From the NCBI RefSeq assembly GCF_014638995.1, contig NZ_BMFR01000021.1:1-54875 (forward strand): a DNA stretch of 54,875 nucleotides, given 5' to 3'. The position numbers were made by a program, and so were the translations under genes. The DNA comes from Virgibacillus oceani. Its GTDB lineage: Bacteria > Bacillota > Bacilli > Bacillales > Amphibacillaceae. Below, piece after piece: positions 18,401-27,026 of the stretch. Under the pieces are notes generated by a model. It saw only the letters and a program-made list of their open reading frames with translations, was not told where the DNA came from and made no database searches. Numbering within the stretch: the stretch's first letter is position 1; the number at the start of each line of letters is the position of its first letter.

Positions 18401-20613
18401 CCGTTATTTACATATGGCTTTCCTTCAACAATCTTTGCTCCTGTTTCTGTAGCTGTATTTTCGCCTGTTTTATCAGAAAACGGACTGGCATATTGATAAA
18501 CAGGATTATCTTTTGTACCAGTATTTTCATAGGCTGCATTTGGATATAAGAATAGACGGTACATGTTCGAATATAATGTTACAAGCTCATCATTTGATGC
18601 ACCTTCTACTTCAATAATACGAAGCTTCTCATTCCAAAGTTCTTCTGCCTTTTCCTTTAAATCTGCAAAACTATCATCAGACTTAATATCCTGTTCCAAG
18701 TTCTTCTTCGCTTGTTCAACACTAATTAGCGATGTTGCAATTTTCATTGTGACCGTTTTATCACTGCCAGATGTATCAAATTGCAAATAACCTGCGACAT
18801 TATCTCTTCCCTCACCGGTTAATTTACCACTATCGGTTACAGGCTTATCGACGGTCGCATAAACAAACATTCTTGTTGCTCCTGTTGACAGACCACTTTT
18901 AACATCAGTGTAGCCAGTGATTGTCTGTTTATCTGGGTTTAGGGTCAAACCGCCATTATTGTTTACATTATCAAAAACGAGATTTGACGTATCTTCTGTA
19001 AATGTGAACGTAAACATTGCTGCTCGATTCGTTGGAGTCATTTCTGTTTGAATACCATTTTCAAACGTCACACTATAGTAATGAGGTTTTGCGATTTCAT
19101 TTTTATGCTTAAATGGAAGAGCCCGTTCATTGCGATCGGCGCTTGGGCTATCTCCACTTGACGGCATAACCTGGAATGTCTGACGATCCCCCATCCAAGG
19201 GCTTGTTTCATGACTTAAAGAAAATGCCTCTATTTCTGGAAGATTATCATCGTTATTTGATTGCTGATAGCTATAAAGCCAGCTCGTTGAACCAGCGTCC
19301 GTTGCTGGTGTCCAAAAATTAAATCCATGCGGAACAGCTACAGCAGGAAAATTGTTCCCGCGTGAAAAAGTTCCATTTGAATTCGTTCCCCTTAAAATAT
19401 TGACGTAATCAACAGGACTTGCGTAGATTTCCTGCTTTGGATTACCTTCAATTTTGATATCGTCAATACTTCCTTTAAAGACACCCGGACCTTCAGGGTT
19501 CTTGTAGGCAACTAGTATTCGATCAATGGTTTTTCCATCTGCAACGGAGCCAATGTCGGCACGTTTATAGTTCCATTGATTTGGATAAAGTGTATCCGAT
19601 TCTCCCTGTTTCTGCGGGTTCAAAACAACACCATGCTGATCCCTTACTTCCAGTTCGCTCAAATAGGTTCCATCCGTAAATACTAGATCAATAGACACAT
19701 ACGTGCTGGAATAATCCAGCTGCTCCTGATCCACGAATTGTGGATGGATATAATAGGATAGCTGAGCATCCGGAGTTACCTCAATATTCACATCGTAAAT
19801 TTTGTTATACGCATATGCCTCCCCCTCAGCCTCATGTCTTCCCTCATAAGTTAGAGCTTTTTTGCCGGTCCAGCCAACTCTGGTTTTAGCAGTATAGCTG
19901 CTCGTTGGGCCGTCACTAACGTATGTTTTCATATCTGATGGCGGGGGCGGTGGAACATCAACACCATTAGATAAAGCGACCTCTGCTAATTGGGTAAGCC
20001 CGTCTCCTGCATTTTCCGTAATCGTTAAACGGTAGTACTTATATGCTTCCTTATTTTCAAATTCAAATATTTTTCTTTCATACCTTTCCTCAAAAACCTG
20101 ATCAGTTCTTGTATCTAGTTCGACCCAGTTTTCTTTATCGTTAGATCCCGCAAATTTCCAATTTTTCGGGTCTCTTCCAGGTGCATCATTTGCCGATGTC
20201 AGCGCATATTTCACTAGTTTTTCCGGCTCCGCGAATGAAAATTCAATCCATGTACTAGATTCAAATGCAAGCCATTTTGACTGTGCACTGCGATCAATCA
20301 GATTTGTTTCCACCTCATTCGGGGGGTTGCTGGCACTCGCTCTAATTTCCTCTACACGGTTTGTGATATCCCCTTGAATGGAATCATAAGGAATATCTCC
20401 TATCACACCTGAAGTCATTTTATTTCCTTCACTATCTACTTCCGATGTATTTTCCCAAGTTGGCTGCGGGTCGCTTGCTTCAAACGATGAAGTGAAGTCA
20501 CTTGCTGCAGCCGCGTTTGTCATAGTCTTTTTTACTGGTGAGATTGGAAGTAACGAGACTACTAAAAGCAAACATAGCATACTAGATATTTTCGGTATAA
20601 ACGTTTTCCTCAC
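15490..20613 (-). CDS. secreted multidomain GH92 alpha-mannosidase
   Basis: 1707-residue exported protein. Order: Sec signal peptide (1 to about 37); discoidin/F5-8C-like module (about 85-216); Pro-rich linker (219-225); GH92 N-terminal beta domain and (alpha/alpha) catalytic domain (to about 1130) with GFWDTYRTTWPAY and GYPGDEDNGEMSAWY, whose Glu at about 1054 is the expected acid; second F5/8C-like module (about 1180-1310); a charged helical FIVAR-like stretch (about 1310-1395); a CARDB-like beta domain; a LamG/concanavalin module (about 1500-1707). No sortase or S-layer signal is seen. GTG start after AAGGAGGATG. GH92 enzymes remove alpha-linked mannose from glycans; an ABC importer lies upstream in the same direction. 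Confidence 0.92.
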   Translation of the reverse strand: MRKTFIPKISSMLCLLLVVSLLPISPVKKTMTNAAAASDFTSSFEASDPQPTWENTSEVDSEGNKMTSGVIGDIPYDSIQGDITNRVEEIRASASNPPNEVETNLIDRSAQSKWLAFESSTWIEFSFAEPEKLVKYALTSANDAPGRDPKNWKFAGSNDKENWVELDTRTDQVFEERYERKIFEFENKEAYKYYRLTITENAGDGLTQLAEVALSNGVDVPPPPPSDMKTYVSDGPTSSYTAKTRVGWTGKKALTYEGRHEAEGEAYAYNKIYDVNIEVTPDAQLSYYIHPQFVDQEQLDYSSTYVSIDLVFTDGTYLSELEVRDQHGVVLNPQKQGESDTLYPNQWNYKRADIGSVADGKTIDRILVAYKNPEGPGVFKGSIDDIKIEGNPKQEIYASPVDYVNILRGTNSNGTFSRGNNFPAVAVPHGFNFWTPATDAGSTSWLYSYQQSNNDDNLPEIEAFSLSHETSPWMGDRQTFQVMPSSGDSPSADRNERALPFKHKNEIAKPHYYSVTFENGIQTEMTPTNRAAMFTFTFTEDTSNLVFDNVNNNGGLTLNPDKQTITGYTDVKSGLSTGATRMFVYATVDKPVTDSGKLTGEGRDNVAGYLQFDTSGSDKTVTMKIATSLISVEQAKKNLEQDIKSDDSFADLKEKAEELWNEKLRIIEVEGASNDELVTLYSNMYRLFLYPNAAYENTGTKDNPVYQYASPFSDKTGENTATETGAKIVEGKPYVNNGFWDTYRTTWPAYTLLTPTQAGEMIDGFVQQYKDGGWISRWSSPGYANLMVGTSSDVAFGDAYQKGVTNFDVEAYYESAIKNAAVASEDQSVGRKGLSTSIFNGYTSNSTGEGMSWAMDGYINDFAIANMAKVLMEKTDKDDPKYEQYQADYNYYWSRAQNYVNMFNPETEFFMGKNASGKWGSTPENFDPREWGGDYTETNAWNMAFHVPQDGQGLANLYGGREELAKKLDKFFTTPETAQYPGHYGGIIHEIREARDVRMGMYGHSNQPAHHIAYMYNYAGKPWKTQEKVSEVLSRLYIGSEIGQGYPGDEDNGEMSAWYIFSAAGFYPLQMGSPEYAIGAPYFEKMTIHLENGKDLVIEAPNVSKKNKYVQGLKVNGKSYNKTTLPHDLLAEGATLEFDMGPEPSDWGTGNDALPTSMTDRSTDGSSLLPDPLKDLTNDADGNAYHSDKGVANRLFDNNSDTKLTLDSDKPWIQYQFKDGKERALMYTITSGDNDREDPKSWTLIGSNDGEEWTIADKRTAVNFKWRDFTKPFMIQNPGEYSLYRLAVTEGGEDGSTSFAEIEFLGFGNTDEKFAHVRDRYEGYRDSGDMNGSLVKQFDKKLRQAKDQFEKDHFKQAAKKLEDLLKFMKKKSKDISKEAKEELSADINALITSVTRLNTGGNPGKGKWKYKDEVEQVPIFDVSKLSAPTVEPGGNAEISVHVANIGLLAGDKKINFSFDGESIESKTITLAPGESKDVTFSVSDVALGIHQVKINELTGTLKALHDGPVLSLDFEDNIEDASPYGHDGTIQGDVSFVEGKVGNAIKLNGGWIEIPSTELLNGDDEYTIGLWVNLEDADSDQKIIGKTSIGDGYVLGVDGGLYPEMWDESGSRFSFNKGSIASNEWTHLALTWKQNGQVTGYVNGEEIASIAAGTTPIASNDNPLIIGGAPWGPDGLQTKGLVDEVRIFKEALSADEVKALYTGNKID

Positions 20614-20734
20614 TACTCATCCTCCTTGTAGATATAGATTACCAATTAATTTAGATATGATTTCCCTCCCTCTCTATGCTATTCCTTTATATCTTTCACC
20701 CTATTACTATCAGTACCAGTATAATTTAAGTTTT

Positions 20735-20748
20735 TGCAAACGCTTTCA
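20735..20748. promoter_or_regulatory. cre box upstream of the GH92 gene
   Basis: TGCAAACGCTTTCA; its reverse complement TGAAAGCGTTTGCA fits the CcpA consensus TGWAARCGYTWNCW at every position. It lies about 120 bp upstream of the GTG start, with a TATACT-like box just downstream on the minus strand, so glucose repression is likely. Confidence 0.75.
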
Positions 20749-20872
20749 AAAAAGAATGGACTTTTTTAAGAATTTCTAGACTATTATAAGAAATCAACAA
20801 CACCCAAACTAGTATAACATTCCTATATTCAGGACACGAAGTCAGGTTCAACGTCCCACAGCAAGAACAAAA

Positions 20873-20905
20873 GCGGGACAAGGGGTCACAGACCCCTTGT
20901 CCCGC
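20873..20905. repeat. REP-like palindrome after the ABC permease gene
   Basis: GCGGGACAAGGGGTC and GACCCCTTGTCCCGC with a 3-nt centre. On the minus strand it is followed by TTTTGTT and lies 5 nt past the permease stop, so it could act as terminator. Confidence 0.88.
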
Positions 20906-20910
20906 CTTCA

Positions 20911-21732
20911 CTATCCTTTTACTGATCCTGCCAGTAGTCCTCTCACAAAATACTTTCCTAGAAAAATATATACGAGCAATGTCGGCAGTGCTGCCATTAA
21001 AGCGCCTGCCATTTGGACATTCCATTCGACAATTTGACTTCCGGATAAATTCTGCAAGGCTACCATAATCGGCTGATTATCGTTCGTGGTTATCGTTACG
21101 GCGAACAAAAACTCGTTCCATATATTCGTAAATTGCCAAATAGCCACAACGACAAACCCCGTAATCGACAATGGAATAATGATATGTCTAAATATCCCTA
21201 AGAAATTCGCACCGTCTATCTTGGCTGCCTCAATCATCGTATCTGGAATATTTGCGTAAAAGTTCCGGAACATTAACGTTGTAATCGGTAACCCATACAC
21301 AACATGCACAAGAACCAATCCCGGTATCGTATTATACAGGTCAATCGTTCGCAAAAATTGAATAAGCGGGATTAGTATACTTTGATACGGAATAAACATC
21401 CCAAATAAAATAAACGTAAATAGGATATCTGCACCCTTAAACTTCCACTTTGACAATACATACCCATTCATTGCTCCGAGCAAGGCTGATAATAATGTTG
21501 CCGGTACAACAAGATAAATACTGTTCATAAAATTAGGTGCCAGATTCGTAAATGCTTCCGCATAAGAACTAAAGTCTATCGAAGTCGGAAGTGCCCACAT
21601 TTGTGCGAGCGATACCTCATCTAAAGGCTTTAGACTCGTTACAATGATGACATAAATAGGCATTAGAAAAATAATAGCCAAAACGATCAAAATTAAGTAT
21701 TTGATGAACTTTCCCAAGTTAAATGCCGCCAT
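20911..21732 (-). CDS. CUT1 sugar ABC transporter permease (MalG type)
   Basis: 273-residue inner-membrane permease with six hydrophobic segments and the EAA loop ([23 protein letters not shown]). It begins [16 protein letters not shown] and has the MalG/GanQ/AraQ layout. Its ATG overlaps the stop of the partner permease (TAATG). The operon is binding protein, permease, permease, with no ATPase gene; such Firmicute importers usually share a housekeeping MsmX/MsmK ATPase (established for the family, not seen here). Position ahead of GH92 suggests import of mannosides released outside. Confidence 0.92.
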   Translation of the reverse strand: MAAFNLGKFIKYLILIVLAIIFLMPIYVIIVTSLKPLDEVSLAQMWALPTSIDFSSYAEAFTNLAPNFMNSIYLVVPATLLSALLGAMNGYVLSKWKFKGADILFTFILFGMFIPYQSILIPLIQFLRTIDLYNTIPGLVLVHVVYGLPITTLMFRNFYANIPDTMIEAAKIDGANFLGIFRHIIIPLSITGFVVVAIWQFTNIWNEFLFAVTITTNDNQPIMVALQNLSGSQIVEWNVQMAGALMAALPTLLVYIFLGKYFVRGLLAGSVKG

Positions 21733-22670
21733 TAATTATCACCCTTTCTACTATTCCATAAATATGGAACAATAAATACTGCTACTAAAAGTAACATGAT
21801 AATTGCGATAGCAGCCCCATTCGCGTAATAATTTCCTCTGAACGTTGTTTCAAACATATAGACACCAGGTACATCGGTAACAAAGTTCGCACCTGATCCC
21901 GTCATTGCATAAATCAAATCAAATATCTTCAATGAGATATGAGCCATAATGATGACGACACTCATCGTAATGGGCAATAGCATAGGTAGCACAACTTTCC
22001 GGTAAACTTGAAATTCACTCGCACCGTCCATCCTAGCCGCTTCCCGTAATTCATCAGGAATCCCTCGTAATCCAGCTAAATACATTGCTAATGAAAATCC
22101 AGTCATTTGCCACACGGCAGCAATAACAACCGCAATAATCGCTACAGGCAAACCAAATTCAATACTTCCCCATTCAAATCCAGCTAAAATATTTGTATCC
22201 GTGTACCATTTCGGCTCAATCCCAAACACACTTAAAAACTGATTAAATCCAGTTGACGGATTTAGCAGCCATTGCCAAACGACACCAGTAACAATGAAGG
22301 ATAATGCCATTGGGAAAAGAAATATGTTACGGAAAATCGATTCACCTTTCAATTTCTGATCAATTAAAATAGCAAGACCCATCCCCATAACAATTACAAG
22401 ACCAATAAATAATATCGTAAAAAACAATGTATTTCGTAAATCCGCCTGGAAACGAAAATCGTTAAATAAATAGATATAGTTTTTCAAACCGGCAAATGAA
22501 AAATCTGGTACAAGCGTATTCCAATTACTCAGTGAAACATACCCGGTCCAGCCGATAAATCCATAAACAAAAACAAGTATTAAAATGATTGACGGAATCA
22601 AAAATGCAACAGCAGTCCATTGATCCTTTGTAAACCTCTTTTTATGCTTTGTCTGTATATTTTCTGCCAC
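21732..22670 (-). CDS. CUT1 sugar ABC transporter permease (MalF/UgpA type)
   Basis: 312-residue permease with six predicted membrane segments and the EAA motif ([20 protein letters not shown]). The N-terminus has a short basic cytosolic stretch ([11 protein letters not shown]) before the first helix. GTG start at 22670 after AGGAGG. It is separated from the binding protein gene by a 111-nt gap holding a stem-loop with an embedded REP-like palindrome, which probably sets the usual excess of binding protein over permease. Confidence 0.92.
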   Translation of the reverse strand: MAENIQTKHKKRFTKDQWTAVAFLIPSIILILVFVYGFIGWTGYVSLSNWNTLVPDFSFAGLKNYIYLFNDFRFQADLRNTLFFTILFIGLVIVMGMGLAILIDQKLKGESIFRNIFLFPMALSFIVTGVVWQWLLNPSTGFNQFLSVFGIEPKWYTDTNILAGFEWGSIEFGLPVAIIAVVIAAVWQMTGFSLAMYLAGLRGIPDELREAARMDGASEFQVYRKVVLPMLLPITMSVVIIMAHISLKIFDLIYAMTGSGANFVTDVPGVYMFETTFRGNYYANGAAIAIIMLLLVAVFIVPYLWNSRKGDN

Positions 22671-22709
22671 TATAGATCCTCCTAACTCGAGGTTGGTGAA
22701 ATAGCTAAA

Positions 22710-22764
22710 GGCTGCCCATATTGGGACAAGGGGTCAGACCCTTTGTCCCGTTTTTCAGGCAGCC
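22710..22764. promoter_or_regulatory. intra-operon stem-loop carrying a REP unit
   Basis: GGCTGCC (22710-22716) pairs with GGCAGCC (22758-22764) around a 29-bp REP-like palindrome. It lies between the binding-protein and first permease genes, where a processing or partial-termination hairpin is common. Confidence 0.6.
22722..22750. repeat. REP-like palindrome within the stem-loop
   Basis: TGGGACAAGGGGTC ... GACCCTTTGTCCCG. It appears inserted in the loop of the older GGCTGCC/GGCAGCC hairpin. Confidence 0.9.
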
Positions 22765-22781
22765 ACATATGCTTTTATATG

Positions 22782-24071
22782 CTACATTTCAGGTGCTGCA
22801 TTTTGTAATGCTTTGATAAAGGTATCTACATCTCGTTGTGTAACAAAGATATTTACAGCCTGGTTTGCCTTTGTTAAAAATCCTTCAGATGCTGCGGACC
22901 CGTGAGCAAGACTTGGAACTAATCTCGCTCCCTTGAAATCCTCCATTGTTTCTTGACCATACTCATCGTATTTTGATTTATCCGCATCAACACGTGCTGG
23001 AATAGATCCTTTTAATGGATTAAATGCATCCTGACCTTCCACAGAACCAAGTACTTTCAAAAATTCCTTCACATCATCTGGATTTTCAATACCTTTAGGC
23101 AATCCAAATGTATCCGTAATAATAGCAAAACTTCCATCAGTTGCTGGGAATTCAAAGTAACCAAAATCCTTGTTTGTTTCTAATTCCAAATCATTTGAGA
23201 AATACCCTTTTGCCCAGTCGCCCATATTAAGCATTGCAGCTTCACCATTTGCTACTAACTGCGCGGAATCCTGCCAGTTACGTGAAGCGTGATCCTCATT
23301 AATATAATCTAGCATCTTGCCGAATTTCTCAGCCGCCTCTTTTACACGTTCATCATCGAACCCAATTTCGCCTTCGAAAAGCTTCTTGTAATCATCCGGT
23401 CCTAAAACCCCGAGTAACACATTTTCGAATATCTGTGTTGCGGTCCATGCTTCTTTGTCACCTAAGGCTAATGGTGTTACACCAGCTTCCTTCAGTTTAT
23501 CTGCCGCTGCAAAGAACTCATCAAACGTTGTAGGTACTTCAATTCCATTTTCCTCAAATACCTTCATATTATAAAAGATTACATTCCCGCGATGAATATC
23601 GACTGGAACAGAATATATATTTCCATCCTTACTTACTAAATCAATTAATTCTTCTGGGAACTTATCCATCCATCCATTTTCTTCATAAAAATCGTTTAAC
23701 GGCTCCATTTTATCAGCTGCTACCCAGCCTTCATTCAGCTCGTCACCGCCGTGAACCTGGAATGTTGATGGTGGATCGTCACCCTGCATTCTTGTTGCAA
23801 GAACAGCTTTTGCGTTTGTGCCAGCTCCACCGGCGACAGCAGCATTTTCGATTTCAATATCTGGATGTTTTTCTTCAAATAAATCAATTAATGCAAGTAA
23901 ACCATCTTCCTCACCTGCACCCGTCCACCAGCTGAAAATTTCTACTTTTTTCCCGGCACTTTCACTTTCGCCGCTGTCCGAATCACCGCTATCCCCTGAT
24001 GAATCCGAACTGCACGCCGCCAGCACAAGCGCTAGGACTAAGAGTAATATAAATCCATATAATTTCTTCAC
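22782..24071 (-). CDS. extracellular sugar-binding lipoprotein of ABC importer
   Basis: 429-residue type-1 solute-binding protein (SBP_bac_1, CUT1 class). A signal peptide ends in the lipobox LAAC (Cys about 20), then a Ser/Asp/Gly-rich tether. The mature part starts KKVEIFSWWTG. The start is GTG 24071 after AAAGGGGGA. Ligand is not readable from sequence; neighbours (secreted GH92 mannosidase, sugar-sensing kinase) point to mannose-containing oligosaccharides. A cre box overlaps the promoter region. Confidence 0.92.
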   Translation of the reverse strand: MKKLYGFILLLVLALVLAACSSDSSGDSGDSDSGESESAGKKVEIFSWWTGAGEEDGLLALIDLFEEKHPDIEIENAAVAGGAGTNAKAVLATRMQGDDPPSTFQVHGGDELNEGWVAADKMEPLNDFYEENGWMDKFPEELIDLVSKDGNIYSVPVDIHRGNVIFYNMKVFEENGIEVPTTFDEFFAAADKLKEAGVTPLALGDKEAWTATQIFENVLLGVLGPDDYKKLFEGEIGFDDERVKEAAEKFGKMLDYINEDHASRNWQDSAQLVANGEAAMLNMGDWAKGYFSNDLELETNKDFGYFEFPATDGSFAIITDTFGLPKGIENPDDVKEFLKVLGSVEGQDAFNPLKGSIPARVDADKSKYDEYGQETMEDFKGARLVPSLAHGSAASEGFLTKANQAVNIFVTQRDVDTFIKALQNAAPEM

Positions 24072-24090
24072 TGCTATTTCCCCCTTTATT

Positions 24091-24104
24091 TGATAACGCT
24101 TACA
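24091..24104. promoter_or_regulatory. cre box upstream of the ABC operon
   Basis: TGATAACGCTTACA; the reverse complement TGTAAGCGTTATCA matches the CcpA consensus fully. It lies about 20 nt upstream of the GTG start and just downstream of a TATACT -10-like box, suggesting repression by road-block. Confidence 0.78.
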
Positions 24105-24168
24105 AGTAGTATAAAAAACTTTCTGCTGTTAGCGGTTAATCAATTTCTGTACATTTTTACTATTATCT

Positions 24169-25599
24169 TCATTTTTTTAAGATTTGCTGCTGAAAGCGTT
24201 TCGGTGATACCAGGAATTGTTTTTTAAAAACTCTGCTGAAATAGTTCGGATCCTTATACCCAATCATATAACTGATTTCCTTCAACGAATAATTGTTTCC
24301 TTCAATTAATTCCTTAGCCTTTTGCAAGCGAACCTTTGTTACATAATCAATAAAAGTAGATCCAAACTCCCGCTTGAACATATTGGAAAAATAATTAGGA
24401 CTCAAATTGACATGTGCAGCCGTTTCTTCTAATGTAATAGCCTGCTGAAAGTTTTCCCTTACATATTTTTTTGCCTTTACAATATACTGCTTTGACTGAT
24501 AGTAATCCTGTATTTGTAAACAGCATACCTTTATAAATTTCTCCCAATCTTTAGGTTTCGTTAATTCTGATAGTGTTCTTTCCACTACAGCAATACCACG
24601 TTCAATCATTATGCTTTTAATGTAAAGGTATAATTCATCAAGCGTATTTTGGGCGAAGTTATCCTGATTTTCGTTAAATAATCGTATCGCCTCCATATCG
24701 TCACCCTTCTCAATTGCCTCCAGCAGCCATTGCAAAGAATCTCTATAAGTCAGATGCTTCTCCTTTTCCAAAACAAATCCATAATTTCTATTATTCTCTC
24801 TCTCTAACTGATAGCATGCATGAAGTGCTTCCTGGTATGATTTTGGTAAATCCTCTATTGATGCACATGGCAGTCCTGCGCCAACAAAACTATCAGATCC
24901 TAATTCCAGCTGTACCTTCCTTGCCACATGCAGAATTTCCGCCTTGTCCACTTTTACAGAAGGAAATACGCAAATGGTATAGCTATCACCGTTATGATTT
25001 ACGATAAACGGAAATTCAATAGATTTGTTGAAAACGGTCTCAATTAATTCCTCTGAGACTTCATTGCCCACCTGTACAACAAGAAAATAACTGCTTTTCA
25101 TTTTAGCGAAAAATTGCTTTTGAATTGTAATAGCGTCATCATCAATTGGGTATTTCATTAATTTCGTGATTAGATGTTCCTTAATTAGCTGATTGGACTG
25201 GACTTGTTCTGCCCGTTGTTTTTTCTCTGCCGCTATTTCCTTTTGCACACGCAAAATGGCTTTAACAATTTCTTCTTTTTTACCAGGTTTGAGAATATAT
25301 TCCTTGATGCCAAACTTCATTGCCTGCTTTGCGTAATCAAACGAATCATATGCCGAAACGAGAATAAATTTAGTAGCCGGATTTACTCGAATAATTTCCT
25401 CTACCGCTTCTAATCCGTTTATCCCAGGCATTTTTATATCCATAAAAATTATATCAGGTTCGTGGGCTCCAGCTAATTCAATTGCCTTTCTCCCGTTTGG
25501 CGCTTCACCAACCACAGTGAGCTCCGCAAAATTATCCTCAATAAACTTTCTCATTGCTTTTCTTTCCAAAAGCTCATCCTCAGCAATTAATACACGCAT
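24169..25599 (-). CDS. YesN-type response regulator (receiver + AraC)
   Basis: 476-residue regulator: receiver domain at 1-120 with phospho-acceptor Asp54 (FMDIKMPG), a middle helical region, and a C-terminal AraC/XylS double HTH (LEETAAHVNLSPNYFSNMFK ... LKEISYMIGYKDPNYFSRVFK). This is the YesN architecture found with sugar ABC importers. Its ATG overlaps the kinase stop (TGATG), so the pair is co-translated. The probable target is the ABC operon directly downstream. Confidence 0.92.
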   Translation of the reverse strand: MRVLIAEDELLERKAMRKFIEDNFAELTVVGEAPNGRKAIELAGAHEPDIIFMDIKMPGINGLEAVEEIIRVNPATKFILVSAYDSFDYAKQAMKFGIKEYILKPGKKEEIVKAILRVQKEIAAEKKQRAEQVQSNQLIKEHLITKLMKYPIDDDAITIQKQFFAKMKSSYFLVVQVGNEVSEELIETVFNKSIEFPFIVNHNGDSYTICVFPSVKVDKAEILHVARKVQLELGSDSFVGAGLPCASIEDLPKSYQEALHACYQLERENNRNYGFVLEKEKHLTYRDSLQWLLEAIEKGDDMEAIRLFNENQDNFAQNTLDELYLYIKSIMIERGIAVVERTLSELTKPKDWEKFIKVCCLQIQDYYQSKQYIVKAKKYVRENFQQAITLEETAAHVNLSPNYFSNMFKREFGSTFIDYVTKVRLQKAKELIEGNNYSLKEISYMIGYKDPNYFSRVFKKQFLVSPKRFQQQILKK

Positions 25600-27026
25600 C
25601 AGCCTTTCCTCCCATCTTGTATAGGCAGCAGTAGCCTTATCGTAGTTCCCTTATCTTTTTCTGAGTCTATTTCAACTACATGCGACAGCTGGTAAAATAA
25701 CTGCAGCCGCCGGATCACATTTGTTATTCCAATACCAGTAGAATGACCGACATGCACATCCTGCTGTTTTGTGAAAGACATTAATTGATCGACCTTGTCC
25801 TGATCCATCCCAGCTCCATCATCGCTTATTTCCGCAATCACTCTATCATTGCTTTGAAAAATTTTTAGTGAGATCGTTCCACCCTCTTCCTTTTCTTCGA
25901 TGCCATGAATAAACGCATTCTCTACTAATGGCTGAAGCGTTAGTCGGGGTATCGCAATTTCTAAACAGCTTTCATCAACATTCAGTTCAAATTGAATCCG
26001 CTCTGAGAATCGCGTTTTTTGCAAATGGAAATAATCTTTCACAACCTTTACCTCATCCCTTAGCATGACATGGTGGTCAATTTCACCTAGATTATGCCTA
26101 AGAATTGTCGCAACCGAATCAATTAATGCTGAAGTGGATTTAGCATCTTCCAAATACGCCATTTTCGACAGTGTGTTCAATGTGTTAAATAAAAAGTGCG
26201 GATTAATCTGACTTTGTAAATGCTTTAATTCCATTTCCTTAAGTAGTCGATCCAATTCGGACTGGTCCTTTATTTCCTCAACTAATTCATGGATATTCGA
26301 ACGCATACTGTTGAACGTATCCCCAAGCAGCTCCAGCTCATCCCTGGACCGAATCGTAACTGGTTCCCCTAATAAATCGCCACTGGAAACTTCTTTGGCA
26401 GCCCGTGACAATTTACTTAATGGCCTCGTAATACCACTGGAAAACCAAATGGCAAAAAAGATCGCGAGCATGATTGTTGAAACAAACAAGAATATTATAA
26501 AATATAAAAAGGAGTCATTCCGGGCCTGTAAATCCTGATAGAACGATTGATAGGCAGTTAATTCAAGATTAATTAATTCCAATGTAGCTTCCTGGATATA
26601 TCCCGATGCATTACGCGCTTCTTCTAAGTGGTAGGTATATTGTTCAATATCATCCTTGATAACAAAACCCACCGTTAATTCACTTTCCTGAATAAACGTC
26701 TCTATTAAATTGATATAGTTCTTCATTTCAATTGGATCAATATCGTAAAATGAAGAAGCTAATTTATCCTTTTCCCGCTGCAGCAATTCCTTTACCCTAT
26801 AGTAGCTTCGATGATCAGATTCAAATTCGGTTACAAATTTCTCGGTCTCTGTGTACAGATCTCTTGAATTTTGCGAAATGGAATTCAATAACAGGAACCG
26901 CTGAAAACTGTCATTATATGCACTTGTTAATTCATTGGAACTGACAAAAATAGAAACAGCGGTTACCTGAAACAATATGACAAATACAAAAAAGTAGACT
27001 AATAGCTTTCCCCTGATTGTCTTCAT
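25599..27026 (-). CDS. YesM-type sensor histidine kinase
   Basis: 475-residue membrane kinase: TM segment at about 8-28, extracytoplasmic helical region, TM at about 175-198, a HAMP domain (ITRPLSKLSRAAKEVSSGDL), then His_kinase with NPHFLFNTLN (His about 277), N box (ENAFIHG) and a G box (GIGITNVIRRL). Its extracytoplasmic part is small and helical and has no sugar-binding fold, which fits signal reception from the neighbouring membrane-anchored binding protein. It overlaps that gene by 4 nt (ATGA). Confidence 0.92.
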   Translation of the reverse strand: MKTIRGKLLVYFFVFVILFQVTAVSIFVSSNELTSAYNDSFQRFLLLNSISQNSRDLYTETEKFVTEFESDHRSYYRVKELLQREKDKLASSFYDIDPIEMKNYINLIETFIQESELTVGFVIKDDIEQYTYHLEEARNASGYIQEATLELINLELTAYQSFYQDLQARNDSFLYFIIFLFVSTIMLAIFFAIWFSSGITRPLSKLSRAAKEVSSGDLLGEPVTIRSRDELELLGDTFNSMRSNIHELVEEIKDQSELDRLLKEMELKHLQSQINPHFLFNTLNTLSKMAYLEDAKSTSALIDSVATILRHNLGEIDHHVMLRDEVKVVKDYFHLQKTRFSERIQFELNVDESCLEIAIPRLTLQPLVENAFIHGIEEKEEGGTISLKIFQSNDRVIAEISDDGAGMDQDKVDQLMSFTKQQDVHVGHSTGIGITNVIRRLQLFYQLSHVVEIDSEKDKGTTIRLLLPIQDGRKG

